Shown here: piece after piece, positions 1-7,969 of the stretch
How positions within the stretch are numbered: the first letter of the stretch is position 1
Layout: each line of letters opens with the position of its first letter
From: Brachybacterium sp. UMB0905
GTDB lineage: Bacteria; Actinomycetota; Actinomycetes; Actinomycetales; Dermabacteraceae
Length of the DNA stretch: 64,000 nt
NCBI RefSeq assembly: GCF_002871795.1
Contig: NZ_PNHL01000006.1
Location: 152,030-216,029, forward strand
Direction: 5' to 3'
Translations under genes and position numbers: made by a program
Notes under the pieces: generated by a model
What the model saw: only the letters and a program-made list of their open reading frames with translations
Database searches by the model: none
What the model was told of the DNA's origin: nothing

Positions 1-299
1 GCGCGACCGCCAAATTCCTTGACGCCCCTCCAAGCGGTATAGGCATTCTTCACGCACCCCGTCGACATTCCGCACCATCCCCTCAGAGCCATTCCTCGCT
101 CGCCCGCCCCAACCGCGCACCCCTCCCGCCCCAGGCGCATGGCGCACCCCACCCCACGAACACCGGTGCATCACACCTGCCCCTCTCCCATCGCACCGGC
201 GAGGGCCGACGGCGTAGTGTTGCTCGCCGTGCCGCTCCCCCGCCGCGGCACCGGTCCCGCCCGACGGACCCGGCCCGCCCCTCGCGCCGCGAGGAGAGC
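1..299. other. gene-free leader upstream of the helicase gene
   Basis: No convincing coding frame is seen here; the open frames are shadows created by high GC content. The stretch should carry the promoter of the DEAD-box helicase gene: a TAGTGT hexamer at 215-220 could be a -10 box, but no good -35 partner is visible. A purine-rich ribosome binding site (GAGGAGAG) lies directly before the GTG at 300. Confidence 0.5.
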
Positions 300-1928
300 G
301 TGAGCGCCCAGTCCCGGAGCGTGGACGGCACCGACCACGACCCCCTGCCCTGCAGCGCGCGTCGGAGCCCGGGCGGGACGCACTCTCGCAGAACGGATCA
401 CCCCGTGACCTCCCCTGATTTTGCGCGCCTCGGCGTGCCCGCACGCCTGGTCGAGGCGCTCGCCCCGCTGGGCATCACCCACCCCACTCCAATCCAGGCG
501 GCGACACTGCCGGATTCCCTCGCCGGCCGGGATGTGCTGGGCCGTGGCCGCACCGGTTCCGGCAAGACCTACGCGTTCCTGCTGCCGCTCATGGCGCGCC
601 TGCTGGAGCAGCCGCGTCGGCGCCAGGCCCGTCGGCCCCGCTCCCTGGTGCTCGCCCCGACCCGGGAGCTCGCCGCGCAGATCGATGACTCGCTGCGCCC
701 CCTCACCCGCGCCACGGGGCTGAAGAGCACCGTGGTGTTCGGCGGTGTGGGGCAGAACCCGCAGGTGAACGCCCTTGCGGGCGGAGTGGATGTGCTCATC
801 GCCTGCCCGGGGCGTCTGCTGGACCTCATGGGACAGGGACATGCGGACCTCTCAGCCATCGAGATCACCGTGATCGACGAGGCTGACCACATGGCCGATA
901 TGGGCTTTCTGCCGATGGTGCGGCGGATTCTCGATAAGACCCCGGAGCGAGGCCAGCGGATGCTGTTCTCCGCGACGCTCGACGCGGGGGTGGACACGCT
1001 CGTCAAGCGCTACCTGCATCGTCCCGTGACGCACAGCGCGGACCCGGCGACGAGCCCCGTCGGCACCATGGAGCATCACGTGCTGGAGGTCGCCAAGGAG
1101 AACCGCTTCGATGTGCTGCGCGACCTCGCGGCCGCGCCCGGGCGGACCATCATGTTCACCCGCACCAAGTACGGGGCGAAGAACCTGGCCCGTCGACTCG
1201 CGGCGCGGGGTGTGGATGCGGTGGATCTGCATGGGAATCTCTCGCAGAACGCCCGCACCCGCAACCTCGAGGCCTTCGGCTCCGGCAGTGCGACGACGCT
1301 GGTGTGCACCGACATCGCGGCGCGCGGCATCCATGTGGATGAGGTGGCGCTCGTGGTGCACGCCGATCCGCCGATGGAACACAAGGCCTATCTGCACCGC
1401 AGCGGCCGGACCGCACGGGCCGGTGAGTCCGGCACCGTGATCACGGTGCAGACCCCCGAGCAGAAGCGGGACGTGGATGACCTCATGCGCAAGGCCCGCA
1501 TCACCCCGACGAGGCATGCGGGCGTGACCGCGAACAGCGCCGTGCTGGGCGAGCTGGCGCCGGGCGAGCGGATCGCCACCCATGAGCCGGCCGCCCCGGA
1601 GGCGCCGCTGGATGAGAGGCGGCTGCAGGGCACCCAGCGCGGTGGTCGCGGGGGCGGACGCGGCGGGCAGGATCGCGGTGGACGCGGCCGACAGGGCGGT
1701 GGCGGGCGCGGTGGCCGCGGCCGACAGAACGGCGGCGGTCGTTCCAGCCAGGGCCGGGGTCAGAACCGCGAGGGCAGCAGCCGCACGTCCGGGCGCGAGG
1801 GCCAGGATCGGGGCCAGCGCCGCGGCGAGGCGTCACGCACGCGCAGCGCGCGCAGCTCGCGAAGCTCGACGTCGACCGCGCGGTCCGGCGCGGGTCTCGC
1901 GGCGTTCTCCGCTCGACGGGGGCGCTGA
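300..1928 (+). CDS. DEAD-box ATP-dependent RNA helicase with RG-rich tail
   Basis: Predicted to unwind RNA duplexes at the cost of ATP, in RNA remodelling or decay in the cytoplasm. The full motif series is present in order: Q motif (ITHPTPIQ, about residues 56-63), Walker A (GRTGSGKT, near 82-89), PTRELAAQ, DEAD as VIDEADHM near 191-198, SAT near 222, and motif VI as HRSGRTARAG near 365. The two RecA domains are followed from about residue 440 by a Gly/Arg/Gln-rich basic tail, typical of RhlE-like cold-shock helicases that use the tail for RNA binding. The GTG start at 300 has a strong Shine-Dalgarno; a second in-frame GTG at 405 would remove 35 poorly conserved residues and cannot be excluded. 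Confidence 0.93.
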   Translation: MSAQSRSVDGTDHDPLPCSARRSPGGTHSRRTDHPVTSPDFARLGVPARLVEALAPLGITHPTPIQAATLPDSLAGRDVLGRGRTGSGKTYAFLLPLMARLLEQPRRRQARRPRSLVLAPTRELAAQIDDSLRPLTRATGLKSTVVFGGVGQNPQVNALAGGVDVLIACPGRLLDLMGQGHADLSAIEITVIDEADHMADMGFLPMVRRILDKTPERGQRMLFSATLDAGVDTLVKRYLHRPVTHSADPATSPVGTMEHHVLEVAKENRFDVLRDLAAAPGRTIMFTRTKYGAKNLARRLAARGVDAVDLHGNLSQNARTRNLEAFGSGSATTLVCTDIAARGIHVDEVALVVHADPPMEHKAYLHRSGRTARAGESGTVITVQTPEQKRDVDDLMRKARITPTRHAGVTANSAVLGELAPGERIATHEPAAPEAPLDERRLQGTQRGGRGGGRGGQDRGGRGRQGGGGRGGRGRQNGGGRSSQGRGQNREGSSRTSGREGQDRGQRRGEASRTRSARSSRSSTSTARSGAGLAAFSARRGR

Positions 1929-1995
1929 GCCCCGGGGCTCGTATCCCGCGCGTGACCGATAGCCGCGCGTGGCCCGCAGCGAGCCCCACCCCGCC

Positions 1996-2034
1996 GTTTC
2001 GTCCCTTGCGAAACTGTCGAACATCGACCAGACT
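1996..2034 (+). promoter_or_regulatory. candidate arsR promoter with overlapping inverted repeat
   Basis: TTGCGA at 2006-2011 and CAGACT at 2029-2034 are separated by 17 bp and would start transcription at about the GTG at 2043, which has no Shine-Dalgarno; a leaderless message is possible. The inverted repeat GTTTCG-N7-CGAAAC (1996-2014) overlaps the -35 box and is a plausible autoregulatory operator. The -10 match is weak (3 of 6). Confidence 0.35.
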
Positions 2035-2042
2035 TTCCCGCC

Positions 2043-2474
2043 GTGACCACTCCCCCGTCGCCGACACCCGAGCATCTCGCGCCCGCCGCATACCCGGTGG
2101 CCTCCGACGAGCCCACTGAACCCGCTGAGCCCACCGAGCTGCAGCTCGCCGCGGCCGCGAACACCTTCGCGCTGCTGGCAAGCCCCCATCGGCTGCATCT
2201 CGTGCAGCTCATGAGCACCGGGCGGTATGACGTCGGCACCCTCGCCGCGCGCGTCGGACTGAGCCTGCCCACCACCAGCCAGCACCTGTCCAAGCTGCGT
2301 CTGGCGGGGGTCGCCGCCGCCACCCGGGAGGGCCGGCACACCTATTACACCGTCGAGGATCCTCATCTGCTGGCGCTGGTGGAGCAGATCTTCGCGCACA
2401 TCGCCCCCGATGGGACGCTCGCCCCGGATGAGCCTCCAAGCCCGAGCACTTCCGCGAAGGAGCCGCGCGCATGA
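2043..2474 (+). CDS. ArsR/SmtB-family metal-sensing repressor
   Basis: A 143-residue winged-helix protein. After a Pro/Glu-rich N-terminus, residues about 36-120 form the ArsR fold, with the recognition helix near LSLPTTSQHLSKLRLAG (about 79-95) followed by the wing containing REGRHTYYTV. It overlaps the downstream CDF exporter by 4 bp (ATGA), so the two are translationally coupled, as in CzrA-CzrB-type zinc/cobalt systems. By family logic it would derepress the operon when metal is in excess. No CxC motif (the ArsR alpha-3 arsenic or cadmium site) is visible. The metal ligands are probably His/Asp in the C-terminal helix (for example HLLALVEQIFAHI), which fits a zinc-type alpha-5 site. Confidence 0.85.
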   Translation: MTTPPSPTPEHLAPAAYPVASDEPTEPAEPTELQLAAAANTFALLASPHRLHLVQLMSTGRYDVGTLAARVGLSLPTTSQHLSKLRLAGVAAATREGRHTYYTVEDPHLLALVEQIFAHIAPDGTLAPDEPPSPSTSAKEPRA

Positions 2475-3448
2475 CCTCTCCGCGAGCCACCGGCCTGGGT
2501 GTGGACCTGCGCCCCTTCGCCTGGCTGTCGATCATCGCCGCAGTCATCACGATCGCGCTGAAGGCGGCGGCGTGGGCGATGACCGGATCCGTCGGCCTGC
2601 TGTCCGATGCCGCCGAGTCCACCGTGAACCTCGTCGCCGCGGTGGTGGCGCTGATCGCCCTGACGGTCGCGGCACGGCCCGCCACCGAACGCTTCCTCTA
2701 CGGCCGGGCGAAGGCCGAGTATTTCTCCGCCGCGGTCGAAGGCATGATGATCTTCGTCGCCGCGGCGTTCATCCTGGTCACCTCCGTGGAGCGGTTCCTG
2801 AATCCGAAGCCGCTGGTGAACCTGGGGATGGGCCTGGTGATCCTGGTTGTCGCCTCGGTGGTCAACGGCGCGGTCGCGCTGGTGCTCCTGCGCGCCGGGA
2901 AACGCCACGGTTCGGTCACGCTGCGGGCCGACGGCAAGCACCTCATGACCGACGTGATCACGAGCGCAGGCGTGCTGGCCGGCGTCGGGCTCGTCGCACT
3001 CACCGGCTGGGAGCGGCTAGATCCGCTGATCGCCTTCGCCGTGGGCGTGAACATCATCATCACCGGCACCTCCCTGCTGGCCGAGTCGATCTCCGGACTG
3101 CTGGACAAGGCTCTGCCGGAGGAGGACCACGCGGTGATCACCGAGGTGCTGCGGCGCCGCACCGACGGCACCGTCACCTTCCACGGCCTGCTCACCCGCG
3201 AGGCCGGCCAGCAGAAGTTCATGACCGTGCACGTGCTGGTGCCCGATGAGTGGACCGTCAAGCAGGGCCACGACTACATCGAGGATCTCGAGGAGGAGCT
3301 GCACGAGGCGCTGCCGGGCCTGACCGTGCTCACGCACCTGGAGCCGATCAGCGACCCCGCCTCCTACGAGGACATCCCCGCCCAGCAGGTCCGGATCCAC
3401 GGGGATGACCATGACCCGACCCGCCCGCCGCAGGAGCAGGCGGGCTGA
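2471..3448 (+). CDS. cation diffusion facilitator (CDF) divalent metal exporter
   Basis: A 325-residue proton-coupled metal exporter of the cytoplasmic membrane. About six hydrophobic helices fill residues 14-215, followed by a cytoplasmic dimerisation domain (about 215-305). The transport site is recognisable: TM2 carries SDAAES (about 45-50) and TM5 carries HLMTD (His157, Asp161). TM2 has Asp/Glu-type residues in place of the His-x3-Asp of zinc-selective E. coli YiiP, so the metal is uncertain (Zn, Co, Fe or Mn). The start overlaps the stop of the ArsR regulator by 4 bp, which points to metal-induced co-expression. Confidence 0.9.
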   Translation: MTSPRATGLGVDLRPFAWLSIIAAVITIALKAAAWAMTGSVGLLSDAAESTVNLVAAVVALIALTVAARPATERFLYGRAKAEYFSAAVEGMMIFVAAAFILVTSVERFLNPKPLVNLGMGLVILVVASVVNGAVALVLLRAGKRHGSVTLRADGKHLMTDVITSAGVLAGVGLVALTGWERLDPLIAFAVGVNIIITGTSLLAESISGLLDKALPEEDHAVITEVLRRRTDGTVTFHGLLTREAGQQKFMTVHVLVPDEWTVKQGHDYIEDLEEELHEALPGLTVLTHLEPISDPASYEDIPAQQVRIHGDDHDPTRPPQEQAG

Positions 3449-3476
3449 AGCGGTCGACCGGGAATGAGATCAGCCG

Positions 3477-4636
3477 ATGATCGACCGGCGACGCCTGCGC
3501 ACCACCCTCATCGTCGTAGCCCTGCTGGACCTCGCGTATTTCACGGTGGAGGCCGCGGTGGCGCTGGCCACCAGCCTGCTGGAGGAGCACGGGATCCGCC
3601 CGCCCCTGCACGTGGCCGCGCTGCGCCTGGCCGGGGCGGCGCCGACGGCCGCGCAACGGCCCCAGCGCGCCGAGGACATGCGGCTCACCGAGGAGCAGTG
3701 CGAGGCGGTGCGCAGCTGGAGCGCCCAGGACCTCGACCCGGCCACCACCCCGTCGGTCCGCGCCGAGGCACCTGCCCTGGAGCTGCGGGAGGTGGCCTGC
3801 CGGGTGCCCGTCGGCCCCGAGGAGCACCGGGAGATCCTCCACCCCACCTCGGTGCGGATCATGCCAGGCGAGATGGTGGGGGTGCTCGGTTCCAACGGCG
3901 CCGGGAAATCCACGCTCGCCCGCGTGGTGGCCGGGTTCGAGCGGGCGCACAGCGGTCAGGTGCTGCTGGGCGGACAGGATGCGACCACCTGGCCGCTCGC
4001 GCAGCGCGGGGAACAGGTCGCCTTCGTGCTCCAGGAGCCTGGGCAGATGATCTCCCGGCCCCTCGTGGCCGAGGAGGTGGCACTGGGCCTTGCCGCCCGG
4101 GGCGTGCCCGCGCCGGAGGCGGAGGAACGCTGCCGGGAGGCGCTCGGGGTGTGCGGGTTGCTGCCGCAGCGCTCCTGGCCCGTCTCCGCCCTCTCCCACG
4201 GGCAGAAAAACGCCTGACCATCGCCTCCGCGCTGGTGCTCAAGCCGCGGATCCTCATCCTCGACGAGCCGACCGCCGGGCAGGACTTCGCGCACTACACC
4301 GAGTTCATGGACCTGCTGCGAACCCTCAACGGCGGCGGCACCACCGTCGTGCTCATCACCCATGACATGCACCTGGCCCTGGAGTACACCGAGCGGGCGC
4401 TGGTCATGCACGACGGCAGGATCATCGCCGATGACCACCCGGCCGCGGTGCTCACCGATCCCACGCTGGTCACCCGCGCCGATCTGGTGCTCACGGGCCT
4501 GCACACCCTGGCCGAGCGCTGCGGAGCGGCCGATGCGGACCAGCTGGTGCGCCGCTTCATCGCCGCGGATCGCCGGGCACGGGCAGAACGCCGAGCTCGG
4601 GAGGATCGCCGCGCGCGGGGGGAGGCGCGTCCATGA
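3477..4636 (+). pseudogene. decayed ECF-transporter ATPase (EcfA-like), truncated and frameshifted
   Basis: Frame 3477-4217 encodes an N-terminal hydrophobic helix (about residues 9-30), then a short EHGIRPPLHVAALRLAG segment like the linker between the two ABC halves of tandem EcfA proteins, then one ABC domain with Walker A (GSNGAGKST) and Q-loop. The frame breaks inside the signature motif: LSHGQK is followed by Asn-Ala-stop, while the -1 frame from about 4208 continues as RLTIASAL, Walker B (ILILDEPTAGQD) and H-loop (ITHDMH) to 4636. One extra A in the A5 run at 4206-4210 would restore Q-K-K-R-L-T. The N-terminal helix resembles the start of an ECF S component, so I infer a fusion created by deletion of most of the S gene and the first ABC half. 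It overlaps the T-component gene by 4 bp. Confidence 0.72.
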
Positions 4637-5463
4637 GCACACCGCTGCTGGGGTACGTGGACCGTCCCGGGGTGCTGCACGGCCTCTCGGGCACCACCAA
4701 GCTGATCGTGGTCCTCGCCGTGATTCTCTCCGCCGTGATCTCCTCCGACCTGCGCCTGCTGACCGGCCTCGCGCTGCTGAGCGCGATCGCGTGGGCGCTG
4801 TCGCGGGTGCGGCTCGCTGACCTGAAGGTGGTGCTGAGCTTCATCACCGTGTTCATGGTCCTGAACTCGGTGGCGATCTTCCTGTTCGCCCCCGGGTACG
4901 GCGAGGAGCTGTTCGCCAGCCGGCACCTGCTGTGGGACGGGCCCTGGCACTGGGATCTCACCGCCGAGCAGCTTGTCTATCAGGCCGGGGTGGCGATGAA
5001 GTACCTCGCCGTGCTGCCCGGCGTGCTGCTGTTCATCACCACCACCCGTCCGCCCGAGTTCGCCTCCTCGCTCGCGCGAATCGGGGTGCCGTACCGCTTC
5101 GCCTACGCCGTCTCCCTCGCCCTGCGGTACATCCCCGACATCCAGCGCGAGTACCGCATCATCTCCTCCGCCCAGCAGGCCAGGGGCCTGGACCTCTCCC
5201 GGCGCGCCGGCCTGGGGCGGCGCCTGCGGAACCTCGCCGGGGTGCTGCTACCCCTGCTGCTGGGGGCCGTGGAGCGCATCGACCGGGTCTCCGCCGCTAT
5301 GGAGCTGCGCGGCTTCGGGCGCGGGAGGGGCCGCACCTGGCTCATCACCCGGCCGCTGCGGGGGCGGGACATAGCGGTGATCCTGGGGGCGATCGCCCTG
5401 GTGGCGGGGACGGTGGCGATGGTGGCGGTCACCGGGGAGCGGTTCTGGGATCCGTGGGGGTGA
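4633..5463 (+). CDS. ECF transporter T component (EcfT/CbiQ family)
   Basis: A 276-residue membrane protein with hydrophobic segments near 23-60, 65-90, 110-140 and 245-270, which couples ABC ATPases to a substrate-binding S subunit in vitamin or metal importers. Both Ala-Arg-Gly type coupling motifs are present in the cytoplasmic loop: SAQQARGLD (about 177-185) and AMELRGFG (about 221-228). It is intact and starts inside the end of the broken ATPase frame (ATGA). No intact S component or ATPase is present in the window, so it may be a relic or may work with ATPases encoded elsewhere. The substrate cannot be deduced. Confidence 0.85.
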   Translation: MSTPLLGYVDRPGVLHGLSGTTKLIVVLAVILSAVISSDLRLLTGLALLSAIAWALSRVRLADLKVVLSFITVFMVLNSVAIFLFAPGYGEELFASRHLLWDGPWHWDLTAEQLVYQAGVAMKYLAVLPGVLLFITTTRPPEFASSLARIGVPYRFAYAVSLALRYIPDIQREYRIISSAQQARGLDLSRRAGLGRRLRNLAGVLLPLLLGAVERIDRVSAAMELRGFGRGRGRTWLITRPLRGRDIAVILGAIALVAGTVAMVAVTGERFWDPWG

Positions 5464-5491
5464 GAGGGGCGGGCCTCGCTAGGATCGGGCC

Positions 5492-6493
5492 ATGAGCGCT
5501 GCACATGTCCCCCTGTCCCTGCTGGACCTCGTCCCGATCTCCGCGGGGATGAGCACGAAGGACGCGGTGGCCGCCTCGATGCAGGGGGCGCAGGCCGCGG
5601 ATCGGCTGGGCTACGCGCGCTACTGGTTCGCCGAGCATCACAACACCACCTCCCTCGCCTCGAGCGCGACGAGCCTGCTGATCGACCGTGCCGCCTCACT
5701 GACCGAACGGATCCGGGTGGGATCCGGCGGGATCATGCTGCCCAACCATTCGCCGCTCGCGGTGATCGAGCAGTTCGGCACCCTGGTGCAGTTCCACGGG
5801 GACCGCATCGACCTGGGGCTGGGGCGGGCGCCCGGCACCGATCAGCTGACGGCGCAGCTGCTGGCCCGCACATCGGCCGAACCCCATGCGTTCATCGCCG
5901 CGGTGGAGCAGATGCGGGACTGGTCACGCGAGGTTCCGCAGGGGCAGCTGCCCATCAGCGCGGAGGTGGCGCGGGGCACCGAGGTGCCAATGTGGGTCCT
6001 GGGCTCCACCAGCAACGGGGCGCGCCTGGCCGCACAGCTCGGCATGCCCTTCGCGGTCGCCTCCCACTTCGCGCCCTTCCAGTACCTGCAGGCCCTGGAG
6101 ACCTACCGCAGCCACTTCGATGCCGACGCCCCGGCCGCACAGATCCAGGCGCCGCACACGATGGTGGGGGTGAACCTCGTGATCGCCGAGACCGATGAGC
6201 AGGCACAGCGCGAGCTCACCACGTTGCAGCAGATGTTCCTGGGCGTGGTGCAGGGGAAGCGGGAGAAGCTGCAGCCGCCGCGGGAGCTCGACGACGTCCC
6301 GCCGCATCTGCTGCAGCAGGTGGATCAGACCCTGTCGATCCGCGCCGTCGGCTCCCCCGCCACGGTGGTCTCCCAACTGGAGGAGATCGTCGCAGCAACC
6401 AGGGCCGATGAGCTGATCCTCACCGCATACCACTATGACCCGGCGGTGCGGCTGCGCGGGCTGGAGCTGCTCGCGGAGGCGTGGGGGCTGTGA
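5492..6493 (+). CDS. LLM-class flavin-dependent oxidoreductase (luciferase-like)
   Basis: A 333-residue TIM-barrel flavoenzyme of the bacterial luciferase-like monooxygenase family, MsnO8-like subgroup. It has the characteristic N-terminus SLLDLVPIS, the segment RYWFAEHHN (about 48-56) and GGIMLPNHSPLAV (about 82-94), and the typical RAPGTD loop near 110. Such proteins use FMNH2 or F420 with a small organic substrate; the substrate is unknown. It is followed by a lipoprotein gene that overlaps its stop by 4 bp (GTGA), so the two are probably co-transcribed although no functional link is known. Confidence 0.85.
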   Translation: MSAAHVPLSLLDLVPISAGMSTKDAVAASMQGAQAADRLGYARYWFAEHHNTTSLASSATSLLIDRAASLTERIRVGSGGIMLPNHSPLAVIEQFGTLVQFHGDRIDLGLGRAPGTDQLTAQLLARTSAEPHAFIAAVEQMRDWSREVPQGQLPISAEVARGTEVPMWVLGSTSNGARLAAQLGMPFAVASHFAPFQYLQALETYRSHFDADAPAAQIQAPHTMVGVNLVIAETDEQAQRELTTLQQMFLGVVQGKREKLQPPRELDDVPPHLLQQVDQTLSIRAVGSPATVVSQLEEIVAATRADELILTAYHYDPAVRLRGLELLAEAWGL

Positions 6494-7095
6494 GCACCGC
6501 CGGGTCCCGGCGTGGGCACCGCTCCCTGTTGGGACTCGGCGCGGTCGCGGTGCTCGCGCTCAGCGGCTGCATGCTGCCCGGCACCGACCGCACGCGCGAG
6601 CCGGAGCCCGAGTGGGTGGAGGATGCGCAGACCGGGCGTTTCTATCGGCCCGATGATCTGCAGCAGTCCTTCGAGCTGCCGGAGGAGCATCTGCCGCAGC
6701 TGAAGGGCTACGCGATCGCGGGAGTGATCGATGGGCGGTTCACGGATCCGACGGAGCGCGCCCCGCTCCCGGCGCCCGATGACCACTGGTGGCAGGCCGT
6801 GATGGTGCTGCGGCCGGAGCAGACCGCGCAGCTCGTGGAGCAGACGGGGCCGAAAGCCTCCGATGGCGGCGGGTACACCGGGTCGGAGACGGCCACCGGC
6901 GAGGATGAGATGCGCGAGCTGCTGGTGCAGCCGCTCGAGGATCTGCTCGAAGGCTGCGGTGGGCAGTGGGTCAGCGTCGCCGGGGTGCTCAGCGCCGAGG
7001 AGGGCTACACCCGTACCGCAGCCGGGGACAACCTCGAGATGGCGCTGCTGTGCGACAGCAGCGGCATGCTCGTCACCTCCGCCCACGACATGTGA
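6490..7095 (+). CDS. predicted lipoprotein of unknown function
   Basis: The GTG at 6490 overlaps the preceding stop (GTGA) and is preferred over a GTG three codons earlier. It yields a basic N-region (SRRGHRS), a hydrophobic stretch and a lipobox LALSGC with the acylated Cys at about residue 27. The mature 175 residues are acidic, begin with a charged linker (EPEPEWVED) and contain a Trp pair (DDHWWQAV). Two further Cys (EGCGG and LLCDSSG) could form a disulfide. No family is recognised. Probably anchored on the outer face of the membrane. Confidence 0.72.
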   Translation: MSTAGSRRGHRSLLGLGAVAVLALSGCMLPGTDRTREPEPEWVEDAQTGRFYRPDDLQQSFELPEEHLPQLKGYAIAGVIDGRFTDPTERAPLPAPDDHWWQAVMVLRPEQTAQLVEQTGPKASDGGGYTGSETATGEDEMRELLVQPLEDLLEGCGGQWVSVAGVLSAEEGYTRTAAGDNLEMALLCDSSGMLVTSAHDM

Positions 7096-7113
7096 TCACA
7101 CCGCGAAGGCGCT

Positions 7114-7932
7114 TCACGCACCAGCGCCGGGACGCACGCTCGCGGTGAGGGTCGCGTGGTCGCTCGCGGGGCGGCCGCCGTCCTCGGGCAGGCGCGCCGT
7201 GTAGGACTCGACGTCCAGGCCGCGGGTGAGGATCCAGTCGATCCGCTCGCCGCCCTCGTGCGCCGGCCCGTAATCCGGGAAGGTGCCGAGGTCTGCGCCC
7301 GTCTTCTCTGCAGCGCTGTCGCGGGCATCGGCGAATCCGGCCTCGATCAGCACCTGCCAGGCGCGATCGATCCCGGCGGCGGCGTTGAAATCGCCCATGA
7401 GCAGGATCGGTGCCCCATCGGCCGCGGCGGTGAGACGTTCGGCCAGCAGCTGGGCGCCCTGCTCCCGGGCGACCTGCCCGGCATGATCGAGGTGGGTGAC
7501 GGCGAGGAGCAGCTCCGCGCCGCTCGCACGGTCACGCACCCGGGCGTAGACGCAGATGCGCTCGCAGTGCGCATCCCAGCCGCGCGAGCCAATCAGCCGC
7601 GGCTGCTCGGAGAGCCAGAACTGGTCCCACGCGAGGATCTCCAGGCGGTCGCGGCGCAGGTACAGCAGGTTGTGCTCGCCGTGGCTGCCGCCCTCACGGC
7701 CCATGCCGAGCCGCTCATGCGTTCCGGCCAGCACCTCGTCGAGCACCGGGATCTGCGCGGCGAGGACCTCCTGGGTCCCCACCACGTCGGCGTCCTCGCG
7801 CCGCAGGATCGCCTGCAGCACGGGGGCGCGCTCGGGCCAGTGATCCGCCTGGCCGGGCCGGGTCTCCGGGCGGGCCAGGCGGATGTTCTGGGTGAGGACG
7901 CGCAGGGGCGGGGCAAGAGGATCATCGCTCAT
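7114..7932 (-). CDS. endonuclease/exonuclease/phosphatase (EEP) family protein
   Basis: A metal-dependent phosphoesterase fold of 272 residues. Diagnostic motifs are VLTQNIR near the start, VGTQEV with the metal-binding Glu (about 55), the histidine motif THLDH, MGDFNA (Asp and Asn ligands, about 180) and the C-terminal SDHA (about 263). It could be a nuclease, a sphingomyelinase-like or an inositol phosphatase-like enzyme; no signal peptide is seen, so it is likely cytoplasmic. The ATG at 7932 is chosen because GAGGATGG precedes it at good spacing; an ATG at 7950 is also in frame. It lies 37 bp after the TRAP permease gene, possibly as the last gene of that operon. Confidence 0.83.
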   Translation of the reverse strand: MSDDPLAPPLRVLTQNIRLARPETRPGQADHWPERAPVLQAILRREDADVVGTQEVLAAQIPVLDEVLAGTHERLGMGREGGSHGEHNLLYLRRDRLEILAWDQFWLSEQPRLIGSRGWDAHCERICVYARVRDRASGAELLLAVTHLDHAGQVAREQGAQLLAERLTAAADGAPILLMGDFNAAAGIDRAWQVLIEAGFADARDSAAEKTGADLGTFPDYGPAHEGGERIDWILTRGLDVESYTARLPEDGGRPASDHATLTASVRPGAGA

Positions 7933-7969
7933 GGGACCATCCTCGCGCATGCGGCCCCCGCCCCGGGCG

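Noticed and set aside
3464-4636. A single intact 390-residue ATPase in the +2 frame
   Set aside because: Upstream of about 4200 that frame is Arg/Gly/Ala-rich noise without Walker A; the P-loop is in the other frame, so the gene is frameshifted.
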